Shown piece by piece: positions 42,767-53,488 of a DNA stretch of 64,000 nucleotides. Source of the stretch: Fonsecaea monophora (taxonomy: Eukaryota > Ascomycota > Eurotiomycetes > Chaetothyriales > Herpotrichiellaceae). The stretch spans positions 186,001-250,000 of the forward strand of contig NW_019173963.1 in assembly GCF_001642475.1 (NCBI RefSeq). Reading direction: 5' to 3'. The notes below the pieces were generated by a model. That model had not been told where the DNA came from. It made no database searches and saw only the letters and a list, made by a program, of their open reading frames with translations. Numbering within the stretch: position 1 is the first letter of the stretch; each line of letters begins with the position of its first letter. Made by a program: the position numbers and the translations under genes.

Positions 42767-43469
42767 GCCAAGTTGCCTTTGTCGATAACTGATCACCCCG
42801 AAGCCAGAAATCGAAAGCTGCAGCCAAACCGCTCAATAAAGAAGAGCACCCCGAGCACGGCGATACGCAAGGCATAGCTCTTCCAAATCCGGGTGGATTG
42901 AATCGATGGGGAAGAGGGCCATTTTTTCAATTCCCACCAACATACTCATCTTCAACTATATATGTACGCCCTTGTTGTGGACGTACCTTTCGGCTTCGGA
43001 TGCACCGTGGAAGGGAAATGGATCCCCTGATTATTCACGTTGATGTAATTCGCTGCTTCTCTGCTTGTGGTCTGGCTACCTACCTACCTACCTTGATACC
43101 TAGAATCCCTAGATACTCAGATACCCATTGCTCGGTTTCGGCGTTAGGGTTCTATACAGAGTTATTGTTCTCTACGGGTTTCCTGTCCTGTACGGGCAAC
43201 CGGGTTATAATGTATTTTCAGACATAATGATATCTTCTCCTGCATAATAGCTATGCTATGCATGCTGTAGCAGGTTGATAATGGCTGTTCAACTTTGGAT
43301 ATACTTGTGCAAGAAGTGTGGTTTGGGTTGGGTATTGGAGTTGCGACAACGTGGCCAGCTAGCTTATATCTAGCACATTAATTGTATGATTTCAAGGGAA
43401 TGCCATTTTCCATTTAGCTAGCACCGTTGACCTCGTGAATGTCAACCACACCTAGGCTAGGCCATCGGG
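42767..43469. other. Convergent 3' flanks of coiled-coil gene and SDR
   Basis: 703 bp with both 3' UTRs. It contains a short (CTAC)n-type microsatellite at about 43075-43092. The ORF 42898-43227 has no recognised domain. Confidence 0.5.
42835..42840 (+). terminator. Poly(A) signal AATAAA
   Basis: AATAAA 69 bp downstream of the stop codon of the coiled-coil gene on the same strand. Confidence 0.5.
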
Positions 43470-44512
43470 TCAACCGTTAACAATCACCCCGCCGTTCGGG
43501 TGTAAGCTCTGCCCGCTAATCATGCTGCTGTCCGGGCTTGCCAGGAACACAAAACACGTGGCAATTTCACTCGGTTGCGCGGGGCGGCCCAGGGGCGAAG
43601 TGAATTGCTTTTGCGCGTCTTCGTTCATGGTACTCGGGATGAGAGGCGTCCATACCGGACCGGGACAGACAGCGTTGACTCGGATGCCCTTGCTCATTTG
43701 CTGGTTTGCGAGGCCGCGCGTAAATGAGATGATTGCTGTCAAGCACAGTCAGAAATGGTCCTAACTACCCAGGCTGATTGAGGGGAGAACTTACCTCCTT
43801 TGCTAGATGTGTAGTCTAGAAGGTCGGGTCGCCCGATGTAAGCATTGATTGATGCATTGTTGATTATGGCATCACCACGCTTCATATGTGGGACAAGGAA
43901 CTTGGCAAGGTAAAAGTATGGGTGGATGTTCGTCTCAAATGTCTTGTGCCATTGCTCAATGGAGATGTCTGTGATGTCCATCTGCATCATCTGGTACGCG
44001 GCATTGTTGACCTGTGTGTTGGGATCAGCAGACTGCACCTACTAGAAGTCAGGACTTGGGCCACATACCAAAATGTTGACTCTGCCCATGGCCTGCAGCG
44101 CGGCGTCTACCACCTTTTGACAATTCTCAGGTCGCCTAAGGTCGGTGGAGAAGAGATGACACGTCCGTCCAAGTTTCTCGACCCAGCGCTTGGTCTCTTG
44201 AGCATCTTCCTCTTCTTCTGGTAGGTAGACGATGAAACTGTCGGCACCTTCCATGGCATACAAAATCGCTATCGCCCGTCCAATGCCGCTGTCTCCACCA
44301 GTGATGAGAGCCTTCTTGCCCTCTAACTTTCCAGCCGCCTTGTATGGCTGCCACCCGCCGTCCGCTGCTGGGAGCTTATCATGAATAGCCTCAACAGGCA
44401 AATCACCCTCGTTCCCAGGAGGATCTTGATGAGAGACCGGTGGGAGAAACCCCTGCTCGAATTGGCCCTTGCCACCAGTAGCCTCTTTGACCGTGTTTTT
44501 AATTGTCTCCAT
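43470..44512 (-). CDS. Short-chain dehydrogenase/reductase (glucose/ribitol dehydrogenase-like), three exons
   Basis: CDS is complement(43470..43735, 43795..44011, 44069..44512), 308 residues. It belongs to the SDR branch with an N-terminal extension (like bacterial YghA/YhdF and plant glucose-ribitol dehydrogenase homologues). The N-terminal 60 residues include QDPPGNEGDL, typical for this group. The Rossmann motif is TGGDSGIG (71-78), then VNNAA (149-153), and the catalytic Ser202, Tyr215, Lys219 in INNASINAY...DYTSSKG. VNAVCPGPVWTPLIPS and the end SGQSLHPNGGVIVNG are conserved. Introns 44012-44068 and 43736-43794 have GTATGT/GTAAGT donors and CAG acceptors, and both restore family sequence. 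Likely NADP(H)-dependent; substrate unknown. It is divergent from the MFS exporter at 45485. Confidence 0.92.
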
Positions 44513-45484
44513 GATTTCCGCGAGAAGAAGCTGGCTGTATGTCAGGTGTTAGGAAGTTCGAACGGGGAAATGAGGAATGGGTGAGATGAGGCTTCGTAGT
44601 GATGAATTTTCATCGTTATGGAGGTCAACGTCATTTTGAATCCTGATGTCACTGAAGCACTTCACGTGGGCGGGCAAACGGTGCCTCTGAGGTCGGAAAA
44701 CATTCCCGGCAGTGCGTGTCCCTCGTGGAGTATCTTGATCCTTGGCTCATGGAAGGTAACAGCATCATTTTCCGCATGAGAAGATCTCACTCAAGCTGGT
44801 GTTGTGAACGGGAAAGAAATCCTTGTGGCAAAGGTAAAGTGATGGTGAAGTGGAGGACAGATACAGACAGACAGAGACTCGCGAGATACTAGAGACAAGT
44901 TTTCCAGCCAATAGGGAAAAAGGGTTGCGTCTGACCGTATTAGTGCCTCACCATCTTTGTTCTGCCTGCGTCTTCACTTCACTTCTCGCTCCACTGCAGA
45001 TGTCTCTCGCGGACAATCACCTCACTGCATACAGCTTCTCCTTAGTCAAAGAATGCAGCCATTGTCCTTGTTGAACATCTTGATCCGAGAGCTGATTTGT
45101 CCACGTCCGTCTTTGCGCACTGACTCGGACGCAGCTTCGGTCCTCGGGCCCGAATCTCGGTCTCCACGACTTGCACCCACTCCTCCAAGTCCCCGTTGAC
45201 CGGTGCTTTGGATCAGACGAGATGGTTCTGCTACATTGCCGCTTTCAGTATGGCTGCTTCATTCAGTCCCTTTTTCGCGTCCGAGAGAGTATACTGGTCC
45301 ATTTGCCTGTAGCCTGTTCGCAAATACACCACCCAAGGTGGGTTTGTCATGGAGGAGAACACGAGACCCATGTCGAATATTAATGTCGTCTTCGCCATTC
45401 TCATGTTGGGGCATTCGTACATAGCCTACAACTTTCATACTTTACAACTACAGAAAATCCAGATCACTTACAGTCTTGAACCAT
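44513..45484. promoter_or_regulatory. Shared divergent region SDR / MFS exporter
   Basis: 972 bp between divergent genes, large enough for two promoters. No obvious TATA box. Short ORFs here look non-coding. Confidence 0.45.
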
Positions 45485-47318
45485 ATGGCACAAAAAGAGC
45501 TATCCACAGACTCGCAGAACCACCTTAGCGGAGAGACTTCTAAACCAGCCACTCCTCCTGGCGTTGAAGCTGACAACCAAGATGAATACCCTCCCCTCTC
45601 GAAGGTTGTTGTCATTGTTGCTGCGATGATGTGTACCGCTTTCCTGGTCGCATTGGTAATAGCATCAGAAATTCCCATTCATTCTTCTCGACAACTGACA
45701 AGCTAGCCAGGACCGTCTGATCATCGCCACAGCCATTCCCGTCATCACCAACCATTTCAACTCCCTGGCAGACGTGGGTTGGTATGCGTCGGCCTATCTC
45801 CTCACAATGTCTGCGTTCCAACTCTTCATCGGCCGGATCTACACCTTCTACAACCCTAAGACGGTATACATTGCCTGCATCGCGATATTCGAGTTGGGCT
45901 CTTTAGTCTGCGGCACTGCTCCAAACTCCACCGCACTTATAATCGGTCGTGCGATTGCCGGCATAGGCAGCGCAGGCATTTTCTCAGGGGCCATCACAAT
46001 GATTGTCTACCTCGTCCCATTAGACAAGCGACCTGCCTGGAGCGGCATCTTTGGCGCCGTGTTTGCAGTCGCTTCGGTCGCTGGACCTTTGCTGGGCGGT
46101 GTCTTTACCGACAAGATCTCTTGGAGGTGGTGCTTCTACATCAACCTTCCCATCGGTGGAGCTATGATGGTGGTGCTATTCTTTGTACTTCAGCTTCCAG
46201 AGGGCGCCACCAAAAGAACCAAAATTCCTCTGAAGGAACAACTGCAGAAACTTGACCCTCTTGGGACAGCGGTCTTCATTCCTTCTATTGTCTGCCTCCT
46301 TTTGGCCTTACAGTGGGGAGGTACCACATATGCTTGGTCCAACGCTCGCATCATTGTCTTGTTGATCCTTTCGGGAATACTTTTCAGCATTTTCGTTTAC
46401 CTGCAACATGTCTTTCAGGAGAACGCTACCATCCCTCCTCGGATCATCAAAACCCGCTCCGTCGCCGCTGGCGTGCTATATGCATTTTTCAGCGGGTCAG
46501 GAATGATGACCACAGTTTACTTTCTGCCTATCTGGTTCCAAGCCATCAAGGGTGCCTCGGCCGTTCACTCGGGAATCATGAATCTTCCGGCTGTTTTGGG
46601 CATCACCTGCTCCTCCATGCTCGCTGGCTTTGCAACCCGCAAGATTGGGTACTTCACGCAATGGATGTACCTGTCGTGCATTTTGACGTCCGTTGGCGGA
46701 GGGCTCATTAGCACCTTTACAACCACCACACCTCATCCACAGTGGATCGGGTATCAGGCAATCTGGGGGCTGGGCTTGGGTTTGGGCATGCAACAGCCTA
46801 GTGTAGCTGCACAAGTTGCACTGGCCCGCAAGGACGTGGCGACGGGTGCATCGATGATGTTCTTTGCGCAGACGTTGGGCGGTTCCATCTTTGTCAGCGT
46901 GGCCAACAACATCTTCGACAACACCCTTGCGTCCGATCTGGAGAAAATTCCGGGTGTGAACGCGGATGTGGTCACGCACGTGGGAGCCACTGATCTTCGT
47001 GGCATTGTGCCGCCACCGCTCTTGCACTCCGTGCTCGTTGCGTACAATGACGCGCTGAGAACTGCCTTTTATGTCGGTGTAGCTGCATCGGCGGCGACCA
47101 TCCTTGGGGCTTTGGCCATGGAGTGGAAGAATCTGAAAAAGGTTGCAGCTGCTCAAAAAGCTGCGGCCAAGGCAGCGAAAGAGGCTGCAGCGAGGAGCCA
47201 GCAGGACGAAAGCAAACCCTGCTCGGCTGATGGGCCAGATACTGACACAAAATTGAGCGCTGACGGGGCAAACTATGAGGTTGGTGAGGAGAAGAAAAAT
47301 GCCATCGACAAGGTCTAG
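45485..47318 (+). CDS. MFS drug:H+ antiporter, DHA2 (14-TM) type, two exons
   Basis: CDS is join(45485..45655, 45711..47318), 592 residues. The cytosolic N-terminus (Ser/Pro-rich, about 38 residues) leads to TM1 VVVIVAAMMCTAFLVAL, joined across the intron 45656-45710 (GTAATA...CAG) to DRLIIATAIPVI, the LDxTIIxTALP-like motif D1 of the 14-TM family. VGWYASAYLLTMSAFQL, GRAIAGIGSAGIFSGAI (motif C) and LDKRPAWSGIFGAVFAVASVAGPLLGGVFTD are also diagnostic. About 14 hydrophobic segments can be counted. The C-terminal tail is Ala/Lys-rich with a KAAAKAAKEAAA helix. Such pumps export xenobiotics or secondary metabolites at the plasma membrane. No biosynthetic core enzyme lies next to it. Confidence 0.9.
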
Positions 47319-47891
47319 TGGACTTATTGATACCGAATTCCGAACTTTCTTTGCTCAAATCTATCTTGTCCCTTCTTCGGCTTTCATGTCTTTAATTGAC
47401 GCAAGGCTAATGTATGAGATGAGACGATACAGTTCGATTTTGGACACTTTGAAACACGAAAAAAAAGTATTCGAGGAATATCAATCTATAGCTCAGGAGA
47501 AGATCGAGTCAAGAAATAGAAGAGATAGATAAGAGATAGATAATTCTTCATTATCGAATCTTGGCATCAGTCGAATGTTCATGTTTGGGCACACGTCTGT
47601 AGCTCCTGCTTTATATCCCCCCCCTTGTGGTGAGATATGTAGGGCGCGGTAACCAGGTTCATGAGGAAGTGGTGAGCTCTTGAATTCAACAAGCCTACTG
47701 ACCCGATTCCTGCGTCGATCGAAACATACAAATGACATGTAATAAATGACATATGCTATAAATGGCCAAGTAAGTGACCAGTGCACGAAGGGAGGGGGTA
47801 CGCTCTTGTCAGGTGCTGCATTGAACCGCTTTCTTCGGTTGCATTATACCTCTCGGTGGCGAATATGTTGAGCACCACATGCTTCCAGCGT
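47319..47891. other. Convergent 3' flanks of MFS exporter and SDR 2
   Basis: 573 bp holding both 3' UTRs; A/T-rich near 47450-47540. Nothing else is seen. Confidence 0.45.
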
Positions 47892-48965
47892 TTACGGCCC
47901 GCTGCCGGCACTGAGGATATAGCCGCCATCCACGGCGACGGTCTGGCCGTTCAGGTACTGGTTGGTGGCGGCGAAGAGGATGGCGTTGGCCATGTCGCGG
48001 TCCTCCCCCGGCCGGCGGGCGGGGACTTTGCTCTCGTACTTTTCGCGGGGGATGTGGGACTTTTGGTCGCCGCCGCTGTCGCCGGCGGTCATCTCGCTGG
48101 GGAAGACGCCCGGGGCGATGCTGTTGATGCGGACCTTGAGGCCGTTCTGGGCGACCTCGTTGGCCAGCATGGCGGAGAGGTGGTTCGCGGCGGCCTTGGA
48201 CGCGTTGTAGGCGAAGTGGTGCTGGGCCGTCTTGACGATGCCCGAGATGGAGGTGATGTTGATGACGGTGCCGGAGAAGTTGTCGTTGTGCTCGTGCGCG
48301 GCCTGCAGGAGCGGCAGGAAGGCCGTCGTCATGAAGAACAGCTGCGGCACGTTGGTCCGGTACGTGTCGGTCCACATGTCGAACGTCTCGTCGGCGTCGT
48401 CGAACAGGTTCTTGGACATCTCTTCCGCCGACGACGCCTCGGTCTGCTGCGTGTTGAGCGAGATGCCCGCGTTGTTGACCAGGATGCACAGGCACTTCTC
48501 CTTGGACGAGATCTCGCCCACGAGTCTCTTGATGTCGTCCTTCTGCGACACGTCCGCCGTCACGGGGATGATCTGGCCGGGGATGTCCTGGCCGTACAGC
48601 TCGGCCACCCGCTCGAGCTTCTCCTCGGTCCGTCCGCAGATGTAGACTTTGGCCCCGTTAGTCGCCAGCGCCTGCGTGATCATCAGCCCGATGCCGCTGC
48701 CGCCACCCGTCACGAGGGCCACTTTGTTAGAGACGTCGAACAGTTTGTCGAGCTTGAATGACTGATTGCGCGAGTTCACGTTTGATGCCATGGTGGGCGA
48801 CGAGGATGAGAAGTGACGTTGCAGGGTCTGAAGGCGAGGCTGAGCCGTCGTGATGGGCGGGTGATGCAGAGATGAGAGAAGAAGGCGAGTTCGGTGAGCA
48901 CCAAGTCGAACTGAGGTGGGCTTGAGGTATGTTTGGACAGAGATACAGTGAGGGTTGAGCGGCAT
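47892..48965 (-). CDS. Short-chain dehydrogenase/reductase 2, possible mitochondrial presequence
   Basis: A single 357-residue frame. The core (from MASNVNSRNQ, Met59 at 48791) is a classical SDR of 299 residues: VALVTGGGSGIG, CILVNNAGIS, VINITSISG with catalytic Ser, and FAYNASKAAANHL with Tyr/Lys, then INSIAPGVFPSEM and NGQTVAVDGGYIL at the C-terminus. The 58-residue extension before Met59 is rich in Arg, Leu, Ser and Thr and lacks acidic residues apart from none or few, ending RLQTLQRHFSSSSPTM, which resembles a mitochondrial presequence with a cleavage region. Two start codons could give mitochondrial and cytosolic forms. Codons in the core are almost all G/C-ended, unlike most neighbours. 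The fold suggests a gluconate-5-dehydrogenase or rhamnolipid-type SDR; the substrate is unknown. Confidence 0.88.
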   Translation of the reverse strand: MPLNPHCISVQTYLKPTSVRLGAHRTRLLLSSLHHPPITTAQPRLQTLQRHFSSSSPTMASNVNSRNQSFKLDKLFDVSNKVALVTGGGSGIGLMITQALATNGAKVYICGRTEEKLERVAELYGQDIPGQIIPVTADVSQKDDIKRLVGEISSKEKCLCILVNNAGISLNTQQTEASSAEEMSKNLFDDADETFDMWTDTYRTNVPQLFFMTTAFLPLLQAAHEHNDNFSGTVINITSISGIVKTAQHHFAYNASKAAANHLSAMLANEVAQNGLKVRINSIAPGVFPSEMTAGDSGGDQKSHIPREKYESKVPARRPGEDRDMANAILFAATNQYLNGQTVAVDGGYILSAGSGP

Positions 48966-49751
48966 TGAGGTTTCGAGGTGGAGGTTGTGAGGAAAATGGG
49001 AGAGGGAGGGTGTGAGTGACGCTGTTTATAAGGGATTTATTTCCCATCTTGATCTGGATGTGCCTCACTCCTTGCTTTACTCACCCTTCAATCACCCAAC
49101 TCATTTTTTTTCTCCACCGTGAAGCAGTTCCAATGGCCGGGCTGCTTTTCCCACGTCAACGTTATGACGCTCCGATGATGAAATGGCCCGAGGCGAGACG
49201 ACGATGCCGACGGATCTCTTTTCCGCCTCAATTCCACTTTCCTCACCTCCCTACTTCTCTCACTGACCTCTGACGGGAACAAGGATCATCAAAAGGTCCA
49301 GACCTCCACGCCCTCTATCCTCAAATCACTGACTACCACACCCGTAAAGTGCCTTCGCCATGCATTGCACCGGTGGTCTACACCCTCCACCGTACCGGGG
49401 CGACCTCTCCTCAGCCTCGCCTGTGTTCTACCACTTCACCTCATTTCTTGCGGAAGATGCCACCTCGACTATAGAAGGCAGAGAAAAGAGAAATGTCTAG
49501 TCAGAATAAACCCGGCTTGGTGTCTAGGTGAGGCTGCAAAGTGGGACTGATACAAGACAAAGTCAGACGGCCCGGAGGGTGTGGCAAGGTAGCACTGAGT
49601 GGGCAGGTCAACACGTTCTCATGTCATTGAGTGACGGTATAGAGATGGTATATATTCCTCCATCAAGAGCCAACCTCCGTGCATTTGCATAGCCGCAAAT
49701 ATGCAGCATTCGTCTCTCGTCGTTGTCACTGGCAACAAACCAGACACCGTC
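48966..49751. promoter_or_regulatory. Promoter of SDR 2 / 3' flank of sugar transporter
   Basis: 786 bp between two minus-strand genes. A T-run lies at about 49105-49111. Short ORFs, no convincing coding sequence. Confidence 0.4.
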
Positions 49752-51653
49752 TTAGGCCACTTGGGATGACGACTTCTTCTCCTCGCTGTCTGCGGCATAA
49801 AGTTCCTCCTCTCTGATCTGGTACTTGGCAGATTTGCGGGCTGGGACATTGTTTTGGAACTATAACCGTCCATCTTGGTCAGCGCAAGGCAACTACATTT
49901 TCAATCAGCCAAATCGGGGTGTATTTCTCTTACCATGAAATCCAGCTCGCCAAACGTTCTGTCTTTGGTCTCAAACAAGCGAAAGTAACCCCACAGCAAG
50001 GTCAATGTCGCAAGGCCAGCCCAGAAGAAAGCCTTGAGTCATCAGAGGTCAGCAAGAACATACCAATGGAAAAGCAATAAAGAAATGATGTGAGAATTCG
50101 CGGAACATACAGTCTTCCCCTTGGCATTCCATGCTCCCGGAGAAATCAGCTCAGGCTGAAGCAGTCCACCGCAGATTATGTTCCCAACATAATACGTGCT
50201 GCGCGCCAGGACCACCGTCTGCGTCCGGAGTCGAGTTGAGCCAATCTCGGCGACGAGTGTGTAGATGATGGGCCCTACGGTCATGGAGTACGCGCCCAAC
50301 CAGACAAGACACAGAATCGACTGTCCCCACGCTAGACTCTTGGTCTGTGATGGCAGAGCCAGGAAACCGATGGTCCACAAAATCACCACCAGACAGGTAA
50401 ATCCAGTGAGCCAGATGATGCGACGACCCCAGCGATAAATGTAAAACCAAGAGATGATGGTACCCAGAAAGGCAATGCCGGTCCCGGCCAACGAGATGGC
50501 ATACGCGGCATTGGCGCTGATACCGGTCTGTTGGAAAAAGAAGGATCCGCTGTAGCAGAGTGCGCCGCCGTTCGTGATCTGGGAGAGGAAGCCCATGCAG
50601 GCAATCTCAGTCCGCCGGCGGTTTGTGCCTCGGAAAGCATCCCAGAGATTAACACCGGCTCGCTCCTGGAGCTCGAGCTTGTTCGTGTGAACCATCATAG
50701 CAATAGTGGCATCGATCTCGCCATGGTGTTCTGGCTGGGTCAGCCTTTCCAACGATTTTCTGGCGGCTTCAATTCGGTCCGTTCGGACAAAGTACCAGGG
50801 CGACTCCGGCGCGAACCAAGCAGCCAGGAAGAGCGGGATCGGCCAAGCCCATTGGATTGAGAAGGGTATGCGATAACTCCACTGCGTCGTGTTGTTGACG
50901 AGGCCTTTGAGGACGCCAGCGGAGATAAACTGCCCAATGCACCAACAGAGGTTGACGTACGCGGTGAGATACCCTCGAATAGCCAATGGTGTGACCTCAG
51001 CAGCGTATGAAGGCCCGGTCGTGGCAAAAACACCCCAGGGGATGTTGCAGAGGAACTGTCCGACGAGCATGACTTCAATGGTAGGGGCGAAGAAGACGAT
51101 GAAAATGAGCCCAGCCAGCGAGAACAAGTTGACCATGAGTACCTTGCGGTGGCCCCATCTGGCTGTGGCCCAACCGTTCAACAAAGCGCCGATGATGTTG
51201 GCAAAGGCACCCAGGCAGTTAAAGCGTTGCTGCCAGTTGGCCGAGATCTGGTAGCCGCTCTCCTCGTTCAGAAATTCTCCGTACTTGCGTCGAAAGCTCG
51301 GATAGCCGTAGAACGACCCCAACAGCGTGACGTCGTAGCCCTCCATGACGACAGTGGTGGAGATGACTGCTCGAGGACTTAGTTTTGCTGTGAGGAGAAC
51401 TAGATATCCAACTCGCTGGCTGGCCAGATACCTCTGTCCGGAGTCCAGGGCTCAACTTACGAATCGACCAGAATGCCGCGCGCTTGTACGCCTTCAAAGC
51501 TTGAAGGACGCCCATGCTGTGCTCTTGGGCAGTGCCCTCGAGTGCACCACTGGCAAGGACAGCATCGTGGAGACCCACGTCCTTGAGATAACCGAGTCCA
51601 TCGTCCGATGTTTCAAAGTGGATTGTATCTCCTGCCTTCTGTTCGGCGGCCAT
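49752..51653 (-). CDS. MFS sugar transporter, alpha-glucoside:H+ symporter type, four exons
   Basis: CDS is complement(49752..49859, 49934..50032, 50111..51387, 51461..51653), 558 residues. The SP family of the MFS. Visible signatures: VVMEGYDVTLLGSFYGYPSF at TM1, ARWGHRKVLM (the RxGRK-type loop), YAAEVTPLAIRGYL (PESPR-family loop PAELRG equivalent), PESPWYFVRTDRIEAA in the central loop, YRWGRR in the second half, and FRLFETKDRTFGELDFM (PETKGR equivalent) at the C-terminal end. Three introns (51388-51460, 50033-50110, 49860-49933) all rebuild the conserved TM1, TM11/12 and tail regions. The sequence type is that of fungal maltose/alpha-glucoside permeases. It sits on the same strand as and downstream of the GH31 gene, with 1.8 kb between. 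Sugar specificity cannot be read from sequence; maltose, isoprimeverose-like disaccharides or others are possible. Confidence 0.9.
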
Positions 51654-52379
51654 CTCTTACCAAGGTGGTGAAGAGATATGACCAGTCCCTTGTGCTGTGG
51701 AAGTTGAGATAAGAATGATGGAGTTATTTGAGAACTGGCAATGATTTACACAAGGGTGGAGGGTCACAGACCTTATATATTCTCCGGATGCAAGAAGGAT
51801 CCTTTGGAACGGTCCAGAGACTCTATCCAACAACGGTGGAGATGTAACCAACCTGTTGGATGTTCATTTGCACAATTGGTGTAGGCCCAGACAGCTCCTT
51901 CGATCGAGCCGGAACACCTCTTGACGGACGAACCATACGTGAGACCACTCTAACGGGTAAATTGCAATGTTCGCTTCGAGAGTAGCTGCGTATTACTGTT
52001 CAAGCGACTTGGTCCAAGAGCGTCCTCATCGCCTAACCCACCGGGCAGTTTCCAAAAGCAGAACTGGTAGCGACAGAATGCCATGAAGAATGCTACATTG
52101 TCTCAAAGCTTGTCCTTTTGATAGTAGCAATCCATAGTCGCCAGAGGTAGGAGGAGCGGGGGTTCGGCTGATTGAACCAGTTCTCTGGGGGGTTTCTTGG
52201 GCGCAACCATGGGGCCCCGGCTTTTCACTGTGGAAACCGCGCAGTCCGCCCTCCTCATATCACGCAAGGTACCAAGAGCTGTTATCCCAAATTGGGTCAA
52301 AGGTGGTGGCACCTAATGATTATCCGGAGCTAGACTCTCAACGTTCCCCCGTGAGATACCCCGCTGTACTTTGTTTGTC

Positions 52380-52386
52380 GGCTAAA
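52380..52386 (+). promoter_or_regulatory. Possible XlnR-type site GGCTAAA
   Basis: One exact copy of GGCTAAA, the known Aspergillus xylanolytic activator motif, in the region upstream of the sugar transporter. A single heptamer this size arises by chance about once per 8 kb, so it is only suggestive. Confidence 0.25.
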
Positions 52387-53081
52387 GTCACAGCCAATCC
52401 TTTTCGAAATGGCATTCCTGGGGCGCCAGGGCGCTTGTGTAACGGTACAACTTCGGTGAGAGTGGGACCTTGTTGGCTTGGTCTGGGGCAAAAACGAGTC
52501 AGATCCGAGGTTCCCGCCGGAAGATAACCCAGAATATGCCCCATACGTGGAGAGGATCTTGTCACAGTGGCATGGCAGGATGGGAGGCGACTTGAGGGAT
52601 CGCCAAGTGGAGAGGACCGACTTCGTTTAGGATGTCGTTCTATCCTAGTTCTGGCACGGTGCTTTGGTCGTCCGCATTTTAGAACTTGGTCAGATTCAGG
52701 CCCAGGTCTGAAGATGAGATGGTTCCAAACCTCACCATATTTGGGGCAACATCGCCAGAGTACGATTGGTTAGTGGCCAAGTCGGCCGCAGGTTGAGCAT
52801 GCCCCGTAAGAGCTGTATAGAAAGCGTTGTTAGCTGTTTGTTAGGTCTCATGATGCCGTCCTTTGGTGCCACTTCTCGTCCACAGGGCGGAACCCATGGC
52901 GATTCCTTTTGCACGACACCTTTTCGACTGTTGCTTGCTCACCAAGCTGATCAAGTGCGGGGTTTGCTCTGCCATGTTGCGAAGAAATTGCGTTCGATTA
53001 TTGACTCTTGTGGAAATAGTCACCGTGGTATGGCGTGTTGAAGTGTTACGGGATTCCAGACGCAGGCGATTGTTTGGCGTG

Positions 53082-53135
53082 TTTGGCAGGTTTGGCAGGT
53101 TTGGCAGGTTTGGCAGGTTTGGCAGGTTTGACAGG
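53082..53135. repeat. 9-bp minisatellite GTTTGGCAG, six copies
   Basis: Five perfect GTTTGGCAG copies followed by one GTTTGACAG and a partial copy; a related GTTTGGC precedes the array. Confidence 0.9.
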
Positions 53136-53488
53136 TTTGCACAGTTCTATGTCTATAACGGCCACAAACTATTAAGATATGTATGTACTTACGTATAGTC
53201 GGTCTACATCTGTCATTCGTCCTGTATCTTCAAAAAGGTCAACCGCGGGTTCATTCCTCCTACAATTGATCTTTGTCGTCACATATTTGGATACAAAACT
53301 TCAATGCACCCGCTCCTGTATCATAACCAAGGAGGCTGGACATGGAGGAGAATGTGACGACTCGATGTACCCCATGACGCCTCTACCGAATCAATGTTGG
53401 TTCTACTCTATTTTGGGTCTATCATACGAATGACACGCTCAAAACCACAAGACCACGTCCTCGAGTCTCAGATCAAACTGGTCGATAT

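Larger units (their letters stand above)
51654..53488. promoter_or_regulatory. Sugar transporter promoter and non-coding stretch with minisatellite
   Basis: 1.83 kb between the transporter start and the GH31 3' end. A single GGCTAAA (52380-52386), matching the known XlnR-type site, lies 727 bp upstream of the transporter ATG. A 9-bp minisatellite lies at 53082-53135. Frames in 52300-53200 look non-coding. Confidence 0.45.

Noticed and set aside
47781..48761. 326-codon frame antisense to SDR 2
   Set aside because: Gly/Val/Asp-rich shadow of a gene with strongly biased third positions.
52300..53200. Possible decayed gene or transposon between the sugar transporter and GH31
   Set aside because: Short frames share no recognisable motif, and no terminal repeats or target-site duplications were seen.
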